From CAWUIO01 sp963922455 (GTDB lineage: Bacteria > Bacteroidota > Bacteroidia > Cytophagales > Microscillaceae), in contig CAWUIO010000068.1 in assembly GCA_963922455.1 (NCBI GenBank), forward strand, positions 1-36,437: a stretch of 36,437 nucleotides of DNA, in the 5' to 3' direction. Positions 8,548 through 16,712 of the stretch are shown one piece after another. The notes beneath the pieces are model-generated. The model was given only the letters and a program-made list of their open reading frames with translations, was not told where the DNA came from and ran no database searches. The position numbers were made by a program, and so were the translations under genes. Each line of letters starts with the position of its first letter. The stretch's first letter is position 1.

Positions 8548-11500
8548 ATGTCACAAAATACTACTCTAAAAAAACTCAATAAGTTACTAGTAGCCAACCG
8601 GGGAGAAATTGCCATTCGGGTGATGCGGGCCGCTTCTGAGTTAAAAATACGGACCGTAGCCGTATTTACTTTTGAAGACCGTTACTCCTTGCACCGTTAT
8701 AAAGCAGATGAAGCCTACAAAATAGGACGGAATGACGAGCCCCTAAAGCCTTATCTGGATATTGAAGAACTTATCAATTTGGCCAAAGCCCAAGAGGTAG
8801 ATGCAATCCACCCGGGGTATGGTTTTTTGTCGGAAAATGTACACTTTGCCCGTCGTTGCCGGGAGGAAGGAATCATTTTTATCGGGCCCGACCCGGAAGT
8901 GATGCAACAGTTGGGAGATAAAGTAGCGGCAAAAGAAGTTGCCAGACAAGCCAGGGTACCTGTCATCGAGGATAGTAAGGAAAAACTTACCAGCCTCGAC
9001 ATTGCCAAAAAAGAAGCCAATCGTATTGGTTACCCCGTCATTTTAAAAGCAGCTGCCGGAGGAGGAGGGCGCGGTATGCGCGTGGTACGAAATGATGAAG
9101 ATTTAAAACGTACCTTCCAGGAAGCCCGGCAAGAAGCCGGTAAGGCCTTTGGGGATGACACCATTTTTATTGAGAAGTTTATTGAAGAGCCCAAACACAT
9201 TGAAGTACAGATCATGGCCGATGATTATGGCAACATGGTGCACTTATTTGAGCGGGACTGCTCGGTACAGCGTCGTTTTCAGAAGGTCGTAGAAATTGCT
9301 CCCAGCCCCATCTTACTCCGGGAAACCAAGCAAAAGCTCTATGACTATGCACTCGCCATATGCAAACACGTCAACTTTAATAAGGTAGGGACAGTGGAGT
9401 TTTTGGTAGATAGGGATAACCAAGTCTATTTTATCGAGGTAAACCCCCGCATCCAAGTAGAACACACCATAACGGAGGAGATTACGGGTATTGATATCGT
9501 ACGTTCTCAGATTTTGATTGCCCGGGGCCACAAACTGGCCGATCCCGAAATATTCATCCGATGGCAGGGCGATATTAAGTGTATTGGCTTTGCCATTCAG
9601 TGTCGTATCACGACCGAAGATCCTGAAAACAATTTCCAACCTGATTATGGCACCATCAGTGCCTACCGAAATGCCGCGGGTTTTGGGATTCGTTTAGATG
9701 CCGGAAGTGCCTATTCCGGCATGAAAATTTCCCCATTCTTTGACTCTTTGTTGGTAAAGGTTTCAGCCTGGGGACGAACCCTGGAAGGAGCAAGTGCCCG
9801 CCTTACCCGGGCCCTAGATGAATACCGAATCCGGGGAGTGAAAACGAATATTGGCTTCTTGATGAATGTGATTGACCATCCGGTTTTCAAATCAGGGAAA
9901 GCCACCGTTAGCTTTATAGAAAATTATCCTGAGTTATTCCAATTGCCCCGTCGTTTGAACCGGGGTACCCGCATCCTAAAATTTTTAGGGGATATAATCG
10001 TAAATGGAAATCCGGATGTGCAATATACCGATCCTAAAAAAGTATTCCGCCACGCTGATATCCCTCCCTTTGATCGTTTTCAGGAATTCCCCAAAGGAAG
10101 CCGGGATCGCTTAAAAAAGCTGGGACGGGATAAATTTGTGGAATGGCTTAAAAATGAGAAAAAAATCCACTACACGGATACGACCTTCCGAGATGGCCAC
10201 CAATCTCTTTTGGCCACCCGGGTGAGAAGTATTGACCTTTTACGAATTTCCAAAAGCTTTGCCCAAAATGTACCCGAAGTATTCTCTATGGAGGTTTGGG
10301 GAGGTGCTACTTTTGACGTTTGCCTACGCTTCCTACACGAAAACCCTTGGGGAAGGCTAAGGGCTTTGCGGCAAAGAATCCCCAATATCTTGTTTCAAAT
10401 GCTGTTGCGGGGCTCCAATGCCGTGGGTTATAAAGCCTACCCTGATAACTTGATCGAGCAATTCATAGAGAAGTCCTGGCAAAATGGGATTGATATTTTC
10501 CGCATTTTTGATTCCCTCAACTGGATTGAAAATATGAAAGTGAGCATCAAAACTGTGAGAGACCGTACCGAAGCCCTGGCCGAAGCCGCGATCAGCTATA
10601 CTGGAGACATCACCAATCCAAAAGAAAAAAAATATACCTTACAGTACTACCTAGATTTAGCCAAACAACTCGAGGATGCAGGGGCACATATTCTAGCTAT
10701 CAAAGATATGGCCGGGCTTTTAAAACCCTTTGCGGCCGAATTGTTGGTGAAGGAGTTAAAAAAGAGTTTGTCTATCCCGATCCATTTACACACGCACGAC
10801 ACGTCTTCTATCCAGTCGGCCATGTACCTTAAAGCCATAGAGGCCGGGGTTGATATAGTAGATGTAGCAGTGAGTTCTATGTCGGGTCTTACTTCCCAGC
10901 CCAATTTCAATTCCTTGGTGGCTGCTATGCAAGGGCACCCCCGAGAAAACCCGATTGACTTAGAAAAGTTGAATCTCTTTTCCAATTTCTGGGAAAACGT
11001 TCGGGAGTACTATTACCCATTTGAGTCAGGCCTGAAAGCTGGAACGGCCGAGGTCTACAATCATGAAATTCCGGGAGGGCAGTATTCCAACCTCCGTCCT
11101 CAAGCCGAAGCCTTAGGCTTAGGCGATCGTTTTGATCAAATCAAGGTGAACTATATGGCGGCCAATCGTTTATTTGGTAATATTATCAAAGTGACACCTA
11201 GCTCCAAAGTAGTGGGTGATATGGCCTTATATATGACCTCCAATAATCTCACCGAAGCCGATATCCTAGAAAAAGGAAGTACCTTATCTTTTCCCGAATC
11301 GGTTATCAATTTTATGAAGGGCTATTTGGGGGTTCCTCCGGGGGGCTTTCCCGAAGAGTTACAAAAAATTGTTCTTAAAGATGAAAAGCCCTTGAAGGGC
11401 CGGGCCAATGAGTTCTTACCTCCTATTGATTTTGACAAGGCTTTTGCCGCTTTTCAAAGCAAATTTGGCAATTATTACGAATTTGAAGACTTCCTATCCT

Positions 11501-12009
11501 ATCAATTATATCCAAAGGTATTTGAAGATTACAATACGTTCTTACAAAATTATGGAGATGTCTCTTATATCCCTACCACGGCCTTTTTCTACGGCTTAAA
11601 GAGCGGAGAAGAGGTTTTGATACGCTTAGACGAAGGGAAAACTCTCATCATTAAGCTTTTATTTGTCGGAGAGCCCAATGAACTAGGGGTTCGTCCGGTA
11701 TCCTTTGAGCTGAACGGCCAAGTACGTCTTATCCCGGTGAAAGATGAAAGTATCAAGTCTGAAACCATTCAAAATGAAAAGATTGATGTCAATAACCCCC
11801 ACCATATTGGCGCTCCCATCCAAGGGAAACTAACCGAATTGCTCGTGAAAGTGGGGCAAAAAGTGAAAGAAAACAATCCTTTGTTCGTTATTGAAGCTAT
11901 GAAAATGGAGACAACCGTTGCGGCCTCGGCGGCCGGAAAGGTGAAATCAATCCGTCTCAATCCGGCATCCATGGTAGAACAGGATGATTTAATAATAGAA
12001 TTAGAGTAA
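8548..12009 (+). CDS. pyc: Pyruvate carboxylase
   Basis: Biotin-dependent enzyme that carboxylates pyruvate to oxaloacetate with ATP and bicarbonate, refilling the TCA cycle. At 1153 residues it has the full single-chain layout. The biotin carboxylase domain (about 8-460) has the ATP-grasp loop GGGGRGMR near 168, RDCSVQRRFQK, and the catalytic FIEVNPRIQVEHT near 298. The carboxyltransferase domain from about 540 has DTTFRDGHQS, the Lys in AIKDMAG that is normally carboxylated, and metal ligands in HLHTHDT. The tetramerisation region follows. The C-terminal biotinyl domain has EAMKMET with biotin on K1119. I chose the ATG at 8548, because the longer frame from a TTG at 8413 adds 45 residues that do not belong to the family. 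Divergent from the M20 gene and followed by a terminator. Confidence 0.97.
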   Translation: MSQNTTLKKLNKLLVANRGEIAIRVMRAASELKIRTVAVFTFEDRYSLHRYKADEAYKIGRNDEPLKPYLDIEELINLAKAQEVDAIHPGYGFLSENVHFARRCREEGIIFIGPDPEVMQQLGDKVAAKEVARQARVPVIEDSKEKLTSLDIAKKEANRIGYPVILKAAAGGGGRGMRVVRNDEDLKRTFQEARQEAGKAFGDDTIFIEKFIEEPKHIEVQIMADDYGNMVHLFERDCSVQRRFQKVVEIAPSPILLRETKQKLYDYALAICKHVNFNKVGTVEFLVDRDNQVYFIEVNPRIQVEHTITEEITGIDIVRSQILIARGHKLADPEIFIRWQGDIKCIGFAIQCRITTEDPENNFQPDYGTISAYRNAAGFGIRLDAGSAYSGMKISPFFDSLLVKVSAWGRTLEGASARLTRALDEYRIRGVKTNIGFLMNVIDHPVFKSGKATVSFIENYPELFQLPRRLNRGTRILKFLGDIIVNGNPDVQYTDPKKVFRHADIPPFDRFQEFPKGSRDRLKKLGRDKFVEWLKNEKKIHYTDTTFRDGHQSLLATRVRSIDLLRISKSFAQNVPEVFSMEVWGGATFDVCLRFLHENPWGRLRALRQRIPNILFQMLLRGSNAVGYKAYPDNLIEQFIEKSWQNGIDIFRIFDSLNWIENMKVSIKTVRDRTEALAEAAISYTGDITNPKEKKYTLQYYLDLAKQLEDAGAHILAIKDMAGLLKPFAAELLVKELKKSLSIPIHLHTHDTSSIQSAMYLKAIEAGVDIVDVAVSSMSGLTSQPNFNSLVAAMQGHPRENPIDLEKLNLFSNFWENVREYYYPFESGLKAGTAEVYNHEIPGGQYSNLRPQAEALGLGDRFDQIKVNYMAANRLFGNIIKVTPSSKVVGDMALYMTSNNLTEADILEKGSTLSFPESVINFMKGYLGVPPGGFPEELQKIVLKDEKPLKGRANEFLPPIDFDKAFAAFQSKFGNYYEFEDFLSYQLYPKVFEDYNTFLQNYGDVSYIPTTAFFYGLKSGEEVLIRLDEGKTLIIKLLFVGEPNELGVRPVSFELNGQVRLIPVKDESIKSETIQNEKIDVNNPHHIGAPIQGKLTELLVKVGQKVKENNPLFVIEAMKMETTVAASAAGKVKSIRLNPASMVEQDDLIIELE

Positions 12010-12012
12010 AAT

Positions 12013-12062
12013 CCAAGCCTGGGAAGGGATGGGCCTTTCCTCCCCCTGGGCTTTGGTTTTTT
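12013..12062 (+). terminator. Intrinsic terminator after pyruvate carboxylase
   Basis: CCAAGCC (12013-12019) pairs with GGCTTTGG (12049-12056) with one bulged T, enclosing a further GC-rich segment that can also pair. Six T follow at 12057-12062. The FRG gene ATG is only four bases beyond the T-tract, so that gene would depend on read-through or a promoter inside the pyc end. Confidence 0.6.
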
Positions 12063-12066
12063 AGCT

Positions 12067-12876
12067 ATGCAAAATGATATACGAGTTCGGGATTGGGCGG
12101 AGTTGCAAGAGGCCCTCTTCCACGACTCTTACGAAAAAACCTTGCAAAGATATCGCTCCCCCTATGTCTATAGGGGGCTGAGCGATATTCGCTATGCGTT
12201 GAAAACCAGCTTAATGCGCCTGGGTGGACAGTTTGACTCCTTGGAAAGACATCTCATCCGAAATTTCAGAAAATATTCTCGGCGTATGACCCCATTGAGT
12301 AATGTTGACTCATTTTGGGATACGCTAGCCGTGGCCCAACACTTTGGCCTTCCTACCCGCCTCTTAGATTGGACCTATTCGCCCTATGTAGCCTTGCATT
12401 TTGCCACCTCCAACCTGGACCGTTATACTTCGGATGGGGTGATCTGGGCAGTTAATCACGAAAAAGCCATCCAAAAGCTCCCTATTCAGTTAAAAAAGAT
12501 ACTTTTGGACGAAGGCTCCAATAAATTTACTACCGAGTTGCTAAACTCTACCTGCCAGTCCTGGGTAGAATTTGACTCCTTACAACCCGAGCTGTTCTTA
12601 ATATTCTTTGAGCCTCCTTCCTTTGACGACCGCATTGTTAACCAATATGCCTTGTTTTCGGCTATGTCGGACGCTACTGCTTTTTTAGACCAATGGCTCG
12701 AGCAATATGCCGATTTGTATTTTCGCATAGTCATCCCGGCCGAATTAAAATGGGAAGTACGTGACAAATTGGATCAAGTAGGCATCAATGAAAGGGTGCT
12801 CTTTCCGGGCCTGGAAGGACTTTGTACTTGGCTAAAAAGACATTACTCTCCCAAAGATTTACCTGATATTATATAA
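12067..12876 (+). CDS. FRG domain-containing protein
   Basis: A 269-residue cytoplasmic protein with an FRG domain, named after a conserved Phe/Tyr-Arg-Gly motif. Here the motif is YRGLSD at about residue 35, followed by a long helix with LERHLIRNF and the second signature WDTLAVAQHFGLPTRLLDWTYSP at about 85-107. The biochemical role of FRG domains is not established; they occur alone and in some defence-associated or toxin-like contexts. This copy is single-domain, with no signal peptide and no partner toxin or nuclease nearby. Its start lies just past the pyc terminator, and the DUF2147 gene follows 19 bases later, so these two may be co-transcribed. Base composition is like its neighbours. 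Confidence 0.8.
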   Translation: MQNDIRVRDWAELQEALFHDSYEKTLQRYRSPYVYRGLSDIRYALKTSLMRLGGQFDSLERHLIRNFRKYSRRMTPLSNVDSFWDTLAVAQHFGLPTRLLDWTYSPYVALHFATSNLDRYTSDGVIWAVNHEKAIQKLPIQLKKILLDEGSNKFTTELLNSTCQSWVEFDSLQPELFLIFFEPPSFDDRIVNQYALFSAMSDATAFLDQWLEQYADLYFRIVIPAELKWEVRDKLDQVGINERVLFPGLEGLCTWLKRHYSPKDLPDII

Positions 12877-12895
12877 AATAATTACGCATAGCCTT

Positions 12896-13342
12896 ATGAA
12901 ATGTAAATTCATTAACCTTTTTTGGAGTATCCTATTCATTTTCTGTCTGGGTTCTATTTCCCTGCTTCCTGCCCAAAGCCTCTTGGGCACTTGGCGTACA
13001 GTTGATGATGCTACCCAAAAAGACAAATCGGTCGTAAAAATCTACAAAGCCAAAAATGGTAAGATCTACGGGAAGATTGAAAAAATTTTAGATCTTCGGA
13101 AAGGGGAAAACCCCCTATGTGAGACCTGTCCCGGTGATCGGCAAAATAAACCACTGGTGGGCATGCTCATCATCCGCGATATGATCGAGAAAAATAATCA
13201 GCTAAAAGGAGGAAAAATTTTAGACCCCGAAAATGGCAAAGAATATTCTTGTAAAATTTGGTTAGAGGGTAAAAACCTGAAAGTGAGAGGCTACTGGGGG
13301 CCCTTCTACCGTACGCAAACGTGGTTACCTGCTAAACTTTAA
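12896..13342 (+). CDS. Exported DUF2147 protein
   Basis: A 148-residue protein of the DUF2147 family, small exported beta-barrel-like proteins of unknown function that are common in Bacteroidota and Proteobacteria. A signal peptide covers about 1-27, ending near LLPAQS. The mature part opens with LGTWRT and has the family pattern VKIYKAKNGKIYGKI, a CETC pair, GMLIIRDM, GKILDPENGKEY and the C-terminal YWGPFYRTQTW. The two Cys of CETC may form a disulfide. It starts 19 bases after the FRG gene. Confidence 0.88.
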   Translation: MKCKFINLFWSILFIFCLGSISLLPAQSLLGTWRTVDDATQKDKSVVKIYKAKNGKIYGKIEKILDLRKGENPLCETCPGDRQNKPLVGMLIIRDMIEKNNQLKGGKILDPENGKEYSCKIWLEGKNLKVRGYWGPFYRTQTWLPAKL

Positions 13343-13744
13343 ACCTTAATTATTCTCTTTTTTCTGCCCTACCGACACCTTTTTTGGTATGTATGGAGAG
13401 AAGCCGTGGAACTCTCCCCCAGTATTGTCTGTTCTTTGCTTGGTGTAGCTTGTGAGAAGCGATAGACTGATAGCATATAATATTGCACTCCTTTTTGTTT
13501 ATTTTTTTTAATAACATATTAAACAAAAAATACAATATCCGAGTTAGGATACTAGCAAGTTAAAATTATGAGCTTGCTGTATTTTTCACAAGAACACTTT
13601 ATATTATGTTCCCATACCAGGGGTTCGACCTAATCCTCGTTAAGCCCCTTGTATAACTTTAATTAAAAACAGCTTTAAACATTTTATTTCGCATCTATGT
13701 CTTTACCTGGGCTATACAGGTGAGGTATGATTAATGTGTAAACT
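13343..13744. other. 402-bp gap before the pterin operon
   Basis: No gene or tRNA found. It is AT-rich and holds three possible structures: AGCAAG/CTTGCT at about 13554-13578 followed by a short T-run, AGGGG/CCCCT around 13618-13651 followed by an A/T-rich stretch, and ACCTG/CAGGT at about 13706-13722 just ahead of the PTPS start. These could be a terminator for the preceding genes plus a leader for the pterin genes. No clear promoter core is visible. Confidence 0.45.
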
Positions 13745-14158
13745 ATGAGAGTAAGCGTATTTCGCAAAGAGCACTTTAATGCGGCTCACCGTCTTCATAA
13801 TCCTAATTGGAGTGATGACCAAAACCAAAGAGTTTTCGGAAAATGTAATAACCCCCACTACCACGGGCACAATTATGACTTATTTGTGCAAGTGACCGGG
13901 GAAGTTGATCCGGAAACCGGTTATGTGATCGATATGAAAGTGCTCAGCGATATGATCAAAGAGCACGTAACAGACCGCTTCGATCACAAAAATTTAAATC
14001 TCGACACCGAAGAATTTAAACACCTGAACCCTTCAGCCGAAAATATAGCGGTGGTGATTTGGAATATACTTCGGGAAAAATTGGATAAAAAGTACGACCT
14101 GAAAATTAAATTGTATGAAACCGAACGAAATTTTGTTGAATACCCAGCAGCTAGCTAA
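13745..14158 (+). CDS. 6-pyruvoyl-tetrahydropterin synthase family protein
   Basis: A 137-residue zinc enzyme of the PTPS/QueD superfamily, converting dihydroneopterin triphosphate. Zinc ligands are H15, H40 and H42. The catalytic Cys is C34 and the Asp-His pair is D80-H81, with E125 in the C-terminal YETE. The Cys-to-HGH spacing is C-x5-HGH (CNNPHYHGH), as in animal PTPS, whereas QueD enzymes of queuosine synthesis have C-x3-HGH. I therefore favour true PTPS activity (6-pyruvoyl-tetrahydropterin) over QueD. It overlaps folE by 44 bases in another frame, and an SDR follows, giving the enzyme order of tetrahydrobiopterin synthesis. The final product is inferred, not shown. Confidence 0.88.
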   Translation: MRVSVFRKEHFNAAHRLHNPNWSDDQNQRVFGKCNNPHYHGHNYDLFVQVTGEVDPETGYVIDMKVLSDMIKEHVTDRFDHKNLNLDTEEFKHLNPSAENIAVVIWNILREKLDKKYDLKIKLYETERNFVEYPAAS

Positions 14159-14879
14159 AAACGGTACAGGACACCCAAATGCCCGCGGAAACGGGCACGC
14201 TAAAAATAATGGAAAATCCCACGGGGATCTACACGAAGACCTAATTGGTGAAGAACATATTGCTACTTCCCTAGAAACACCTATCCGAGAGGATGCCTTT
14301 GATTTGAGCGATGAGGAAAAAGTCGACCTTATTGAAGAGCGTTTTCAGGATATTATGAATATCCTCGGCTTGGATCTCACAGACGATAGCCTCAAAGGTA
14401 CTCCTCGACGCGTAGCCAAAATGTATGTCAAGGAAATCTTCAGTGGCTTAAATCCGGATAATATGCCCAGCGCTACCTTATTTGAAAACAAGTATAAGTA
14501 TCAAGAAATGCTTGTCGAGAAGGATATCACGTTTTATTCAAACTGTGAGCACCACTTCGTGCCGATCATCGGAAAAGCCCACGTAGCCTACATATCCAGC
14601 GGCAAAGTAATTGGCTTGTCCAAAATTAACCGGATTGTACAGTACTTTGCCAAACGCCCCCAAGTTCAAGAACGCCTGACCAATCAAATTGGTCACAAGT
14701 TTTGTGAACTATTAGAAACACCCGATGTGGCCGTACTTGTAGACGCTAGTCACCTTTGTGTTTCCATGCGAGGAGTGCAAGACATCCAAAGCTCAACAAT
14801 TACCAGCTTTTACAGTGGGAAATTCAAAGAGATGGATACACGGAACGAATTTTTAAAACATATTAGCCCATCAGCTTAG
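14115..14879 (+). CDS. folE: GTP cyclohydrolase I
   Basis: First enzyme of pterin synthesis, turning GTP into 7,8-dihydroneopterin triphosphate, the substrate of PTPS. The 254 residues include about 60 extra N-terminal residues rich in Gly, His and Asn (around 17-40), probably disordered, and then the usual fold. Zinc ligands match C144 and H147 in NCEHHFVPI and C215 in SHLCVSMRG, with the conserved GLSKINRIVQYFAKRPQVQE block at about 167-186. The ATG at 14115 lies inside the PTPS gene. In-frame TTG codons at 14133 and 14136 are alternatives, and all of them overlap PTPS, so translational coupling is likely. The high-similarity part begins near residue 62. The enzyme is certain; its main use (folate or biopterin-type cofactor) is inferred from neighbours. 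Confidence 0.95.
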   Translation: MKPNEILLNTQQLAKNGTGHPNARGNGHAKNNGKSHGDLHEDLIGEEHIATSLETPIREDAFDLSDEEKVDLIEERFQDIMNILGLDLTDDSLKGTPRRVAKMYVKEIFSGLNPDNMPSATLFENKYKYQEMLVEKDITFYSNCEHHFVPIIGKAHVAYISSGKVIGLSKINRIVQYFAKRPQVQERLTNQIGHKFCELLETPDVAVLVDASHLCVSMRGVQDIQSSTITSFYSGKFKEMDTRNEFLKHISPSA

Positions 14880-14918
14880 TTATTCAGGAAAGCAAATCAT
14901 TGATTCAAAGCTAAGTTT

Positions 14919-15626
14919 ATGAGCAAGAACATATTAATTGTGGGGGGGACCTCCGGTATCGGTTTATCTTTAAGCAAGTTATTACAAGAAGAAGGCCACC
15001 AGTTAATCCTGGCATCCCGAAAGCCACCCGAAGAGGCTAGCCTCGCAGGTATCCCCCATATTTCCCTGGATATTAGCCAAGCCCTTCAAGGGCAACTAGA
15101 CCAGCTCCCTGATACGCTTCAAGGCTTGGCCTATTGTCCGGGCACCATCAACCTTAAGCCTTTTCACCGCCTAAGTGAGGAAGAATTCATGCACGACTTC
15201 CAAATCAATGTTATGGGAGCCGTACGGGTCTTGCAGGCCGCCATGAAACCCCTCCGGAAAGCCCGAGGAGCCAGTGTCGTGCTGTTTAGCACGGTTGCCT
15301 CCCGATTGGGGATGAACTTCCACAGCTCAATTGCCGTCTCCAAGTCAGGAATTGAGGGACTTACCAAAAGTTTGGCCGCCGAGTGGTCCAATTATCAAGT
15401 ACGCGTAAATGCCATAGCCCCTTCTCTTACCGATACTCCTTTGGCCGAAAAACTCTTGAGTAGTGACGACCGCCGGGAAGCTGCCGCCAAAAGGCACCCC
15501 ATAGGCAGGGTAGGAACTTCCGAAGATGTGGCCCGTATGGCCCAATTTCTTTTAAGCGAACAATCCACCTGGATTACCGGGCAAATTTTGGGCATTGATG
15601 GAGGTATGGGTACTTTGAAACCTTAA
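14919..15626 (+). CDS. SDR family oxidoreductase lacking the catalytic Tyr
   Basis: A 235-residue short-chain dehydrogenase/reductase with the NAD(P)-binding loop GGTSGIG at 9-15, catalytic Asn N97, Ser S124 in LFSTVA and Lys K142. The Tyr of the YxxxK motif should be at 138, but the codon there is ATT: the segment reads IAVSK. The adjacent HSS might supply other groups. The sequence has IAPSLTDTPLA and a C-terminal GQILGIDGGMG as in intact SDRs, so it is not a decayed gene. By position after PTPS and folE it could fill the sepiapterin-reductase step. A pteridine or quinonoid-pterin reductase or a non-catalytic role are alternatives. Seven G in a row at 14942-14948 encode part of the nucleotide loop and are a possible slippage site. 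Confidence 0.85.
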   Translation: MSKNILIVGGTSGIGLSLSKLLQEEGHQLILASRKPPEEASLAGIPHISLDISQALQGQLDQLPDTLQGLAYCPGTINLKPFHRLSEEEFMHDFQINVMGAVRVLQAAMKPLRKARGASVVLFSTVASRLGMNFHSSIAVSKSGIEGLTKSLAAEWSNYQVRVNAIAPSLTDTPLAEKLLSSDDRREAAAKRHPIGRVGTSEDVARMAQFLLSEQSTWITGQILGIDGGMGTLKP

Positions 15627-15666
15627 TTTTTGGGTGTACCTTCATGCCTCAATCCAGGATAGTATT

Positions 15667-16524
15667 ATGCACGAGGCACTTGCCCCATCTGAACTTATTA
15701 TTAATCCAGATGGTAGTATCTACCATTTAAAGTTGCTACCCGAACAAGTAGCCGATTGGATATGGGTAGTAGGTGACCCCGACCGGGTCGCCGCTATCTC
15801 TCAACATCTGGACAGTATTGACTTTAAGCAGCACAACCGCGAGTTTGTGAGCCATGGAGGGCGCTTAGGCCGCCACAGACTTTGCATTTTATCCACGGGA
15901 ATCGGGACCGACAATGTAGAAATCGTCCTCAATGAGCTCGATGCCCTAGCCAATGTTGATTTCTCCAGTCGCACCTATAAACCTGAAAAACGCACTTTAA
16001 AAATCCTTCGGATTGGCACGAGTGGAGGAATACATCCCCATATTCCGGTGGATAGCTTGCTCCTCAGTCAAAACGCCTTGGGCATGGACACCCTGATGCA
16101 CTTTTATCCCCACGAAGCTCCTGATAACCTAAAGCCCCTGGAAGAAGCATTCCAGAAGCATATGCATTTTCCGTTTAGGCCTTATGTAGGTACTGCCAGC
16201 GCCCAACTGGTCAAGCAATTTGAGAGCAATTTACTAAGCGGTAACACACTGACCGCCCCGGGCTTTTATGCTCCTCAGGGCAGGCACTTGGGCCGGGGGA
16301 AGCATCCCGACTTTCTCAGCAAAATCACACAGTTTACGGCGCAAGGATTTCAATTTCATAATTTTGAGATGGAAACCGCCGCCTATTACGGCTTAGGCAA
16401 GTCTTTAGGGCACCAAATGCTTTCTTTAAATGCCATTCTTGCCGATCGCATACACGGTAAATTCTCTCAAAACCCTCAAAAAACAGTTCAAAAGCTTATT
16501 CAAAAAGCGCTTGGCGATCTTTAA
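15667..16524 (+). CDS. Nucleoside phosphorylase (uridine phosphorylase-like)
   Basis: A 285-residue member of the PNP/UDP phosphorylase family, which splits nucleosides with phosphate into base and ribose 1-phosphate. Visible signatures are GDPDRVAAI near residue 37 (phosphate site), LRIGTSGGIHPHIPVDSLLLS near 125-145 and FHNFEMETAAYYGL near 237-250, whose Glu-Met-Glu is the ribose-binding motif. I chose the ATG at 15667; the frame can be extended to a GTG at 15634 with 11 poorly supported residues. It starts 40 bases after the SDR and is probably the last gene of that run, possibly salvaging guanine nucleosides or other purines linked to the pterin genes, but this is inference. It ends just before repeat copy 4. 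Confidence 0.85.
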   Translation: MHEALAPSELIINPDGSIYHLKLLPEQVADWIWVVGDPDRVAAISQHLDSIDFKQHNREFVSHGGRLGRHRLCILSTGIGTDNVEIVLNELDALANVDFSSRTYKPEKRTLKILRIGTSGGIHPHIPVDSLLLSQNALGMDTLMHFYPHEAPDNLKPLEEAFQKHMHFPFRPYVGTASAQLVKQFESNLLSGNTLTAPGFYAPQGRHLGRGKHPDFLSKITQFTAQGFQFHNFEMETAAYYGLGKSLGHQMLSLNAILADRIHGKFSQNPQKTVQKLIQKALGDL

Positions 16525-16550
16525 GTTAGGTCGTACGCTTACATTTCCTT

Positions 16551-16680
16551 GGGGCTTCCCCGCGTTTACACGTACGATGTTCCGATGCAAGATCCTACCC
16601 CGCGGGTCGGGCTCTCGCTACTCGCTGCCTTCCCCCGCAAGGCCAACACGAGCTCAAACAGGCCGCTCCATCCCTAAGCC
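16551..16680 (+). repeat. Structured intergenic element, copy 4
   Basis: Lies between two convergent genes. Starts GGGGCTTCCCC and ends CCCTAAGCC, so P1 is GGCTT/AAGCC. P2 arms are CCCGCG 16559-16564 and CGCGGG 16601-16606 with a 36-nt loop. P3 is CTCG/CGAG. It carries the shared core GGGCTCTCGCTACTCGC. No purine tail follows. Confidence 0.85.
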
Positions 16681-16712
16681 AAAAAACCGGTTCAAAAAAA
16701 TAAGTTACAAGC

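Noticed and set aside
13605..13665. tRNA-like GGTTCGA segment
   Set aside because: No acceptor stem, anticodon arm or D-arm could be built around it, so it is not a tRNA or tmRNA end.
13745..14158. QueD (queuosine synthesis) assignment
   Set aside because: The Cys to HGH spacing is five residues, as in true PTPS, not three as in QueD, and no other queuosine gene is near.
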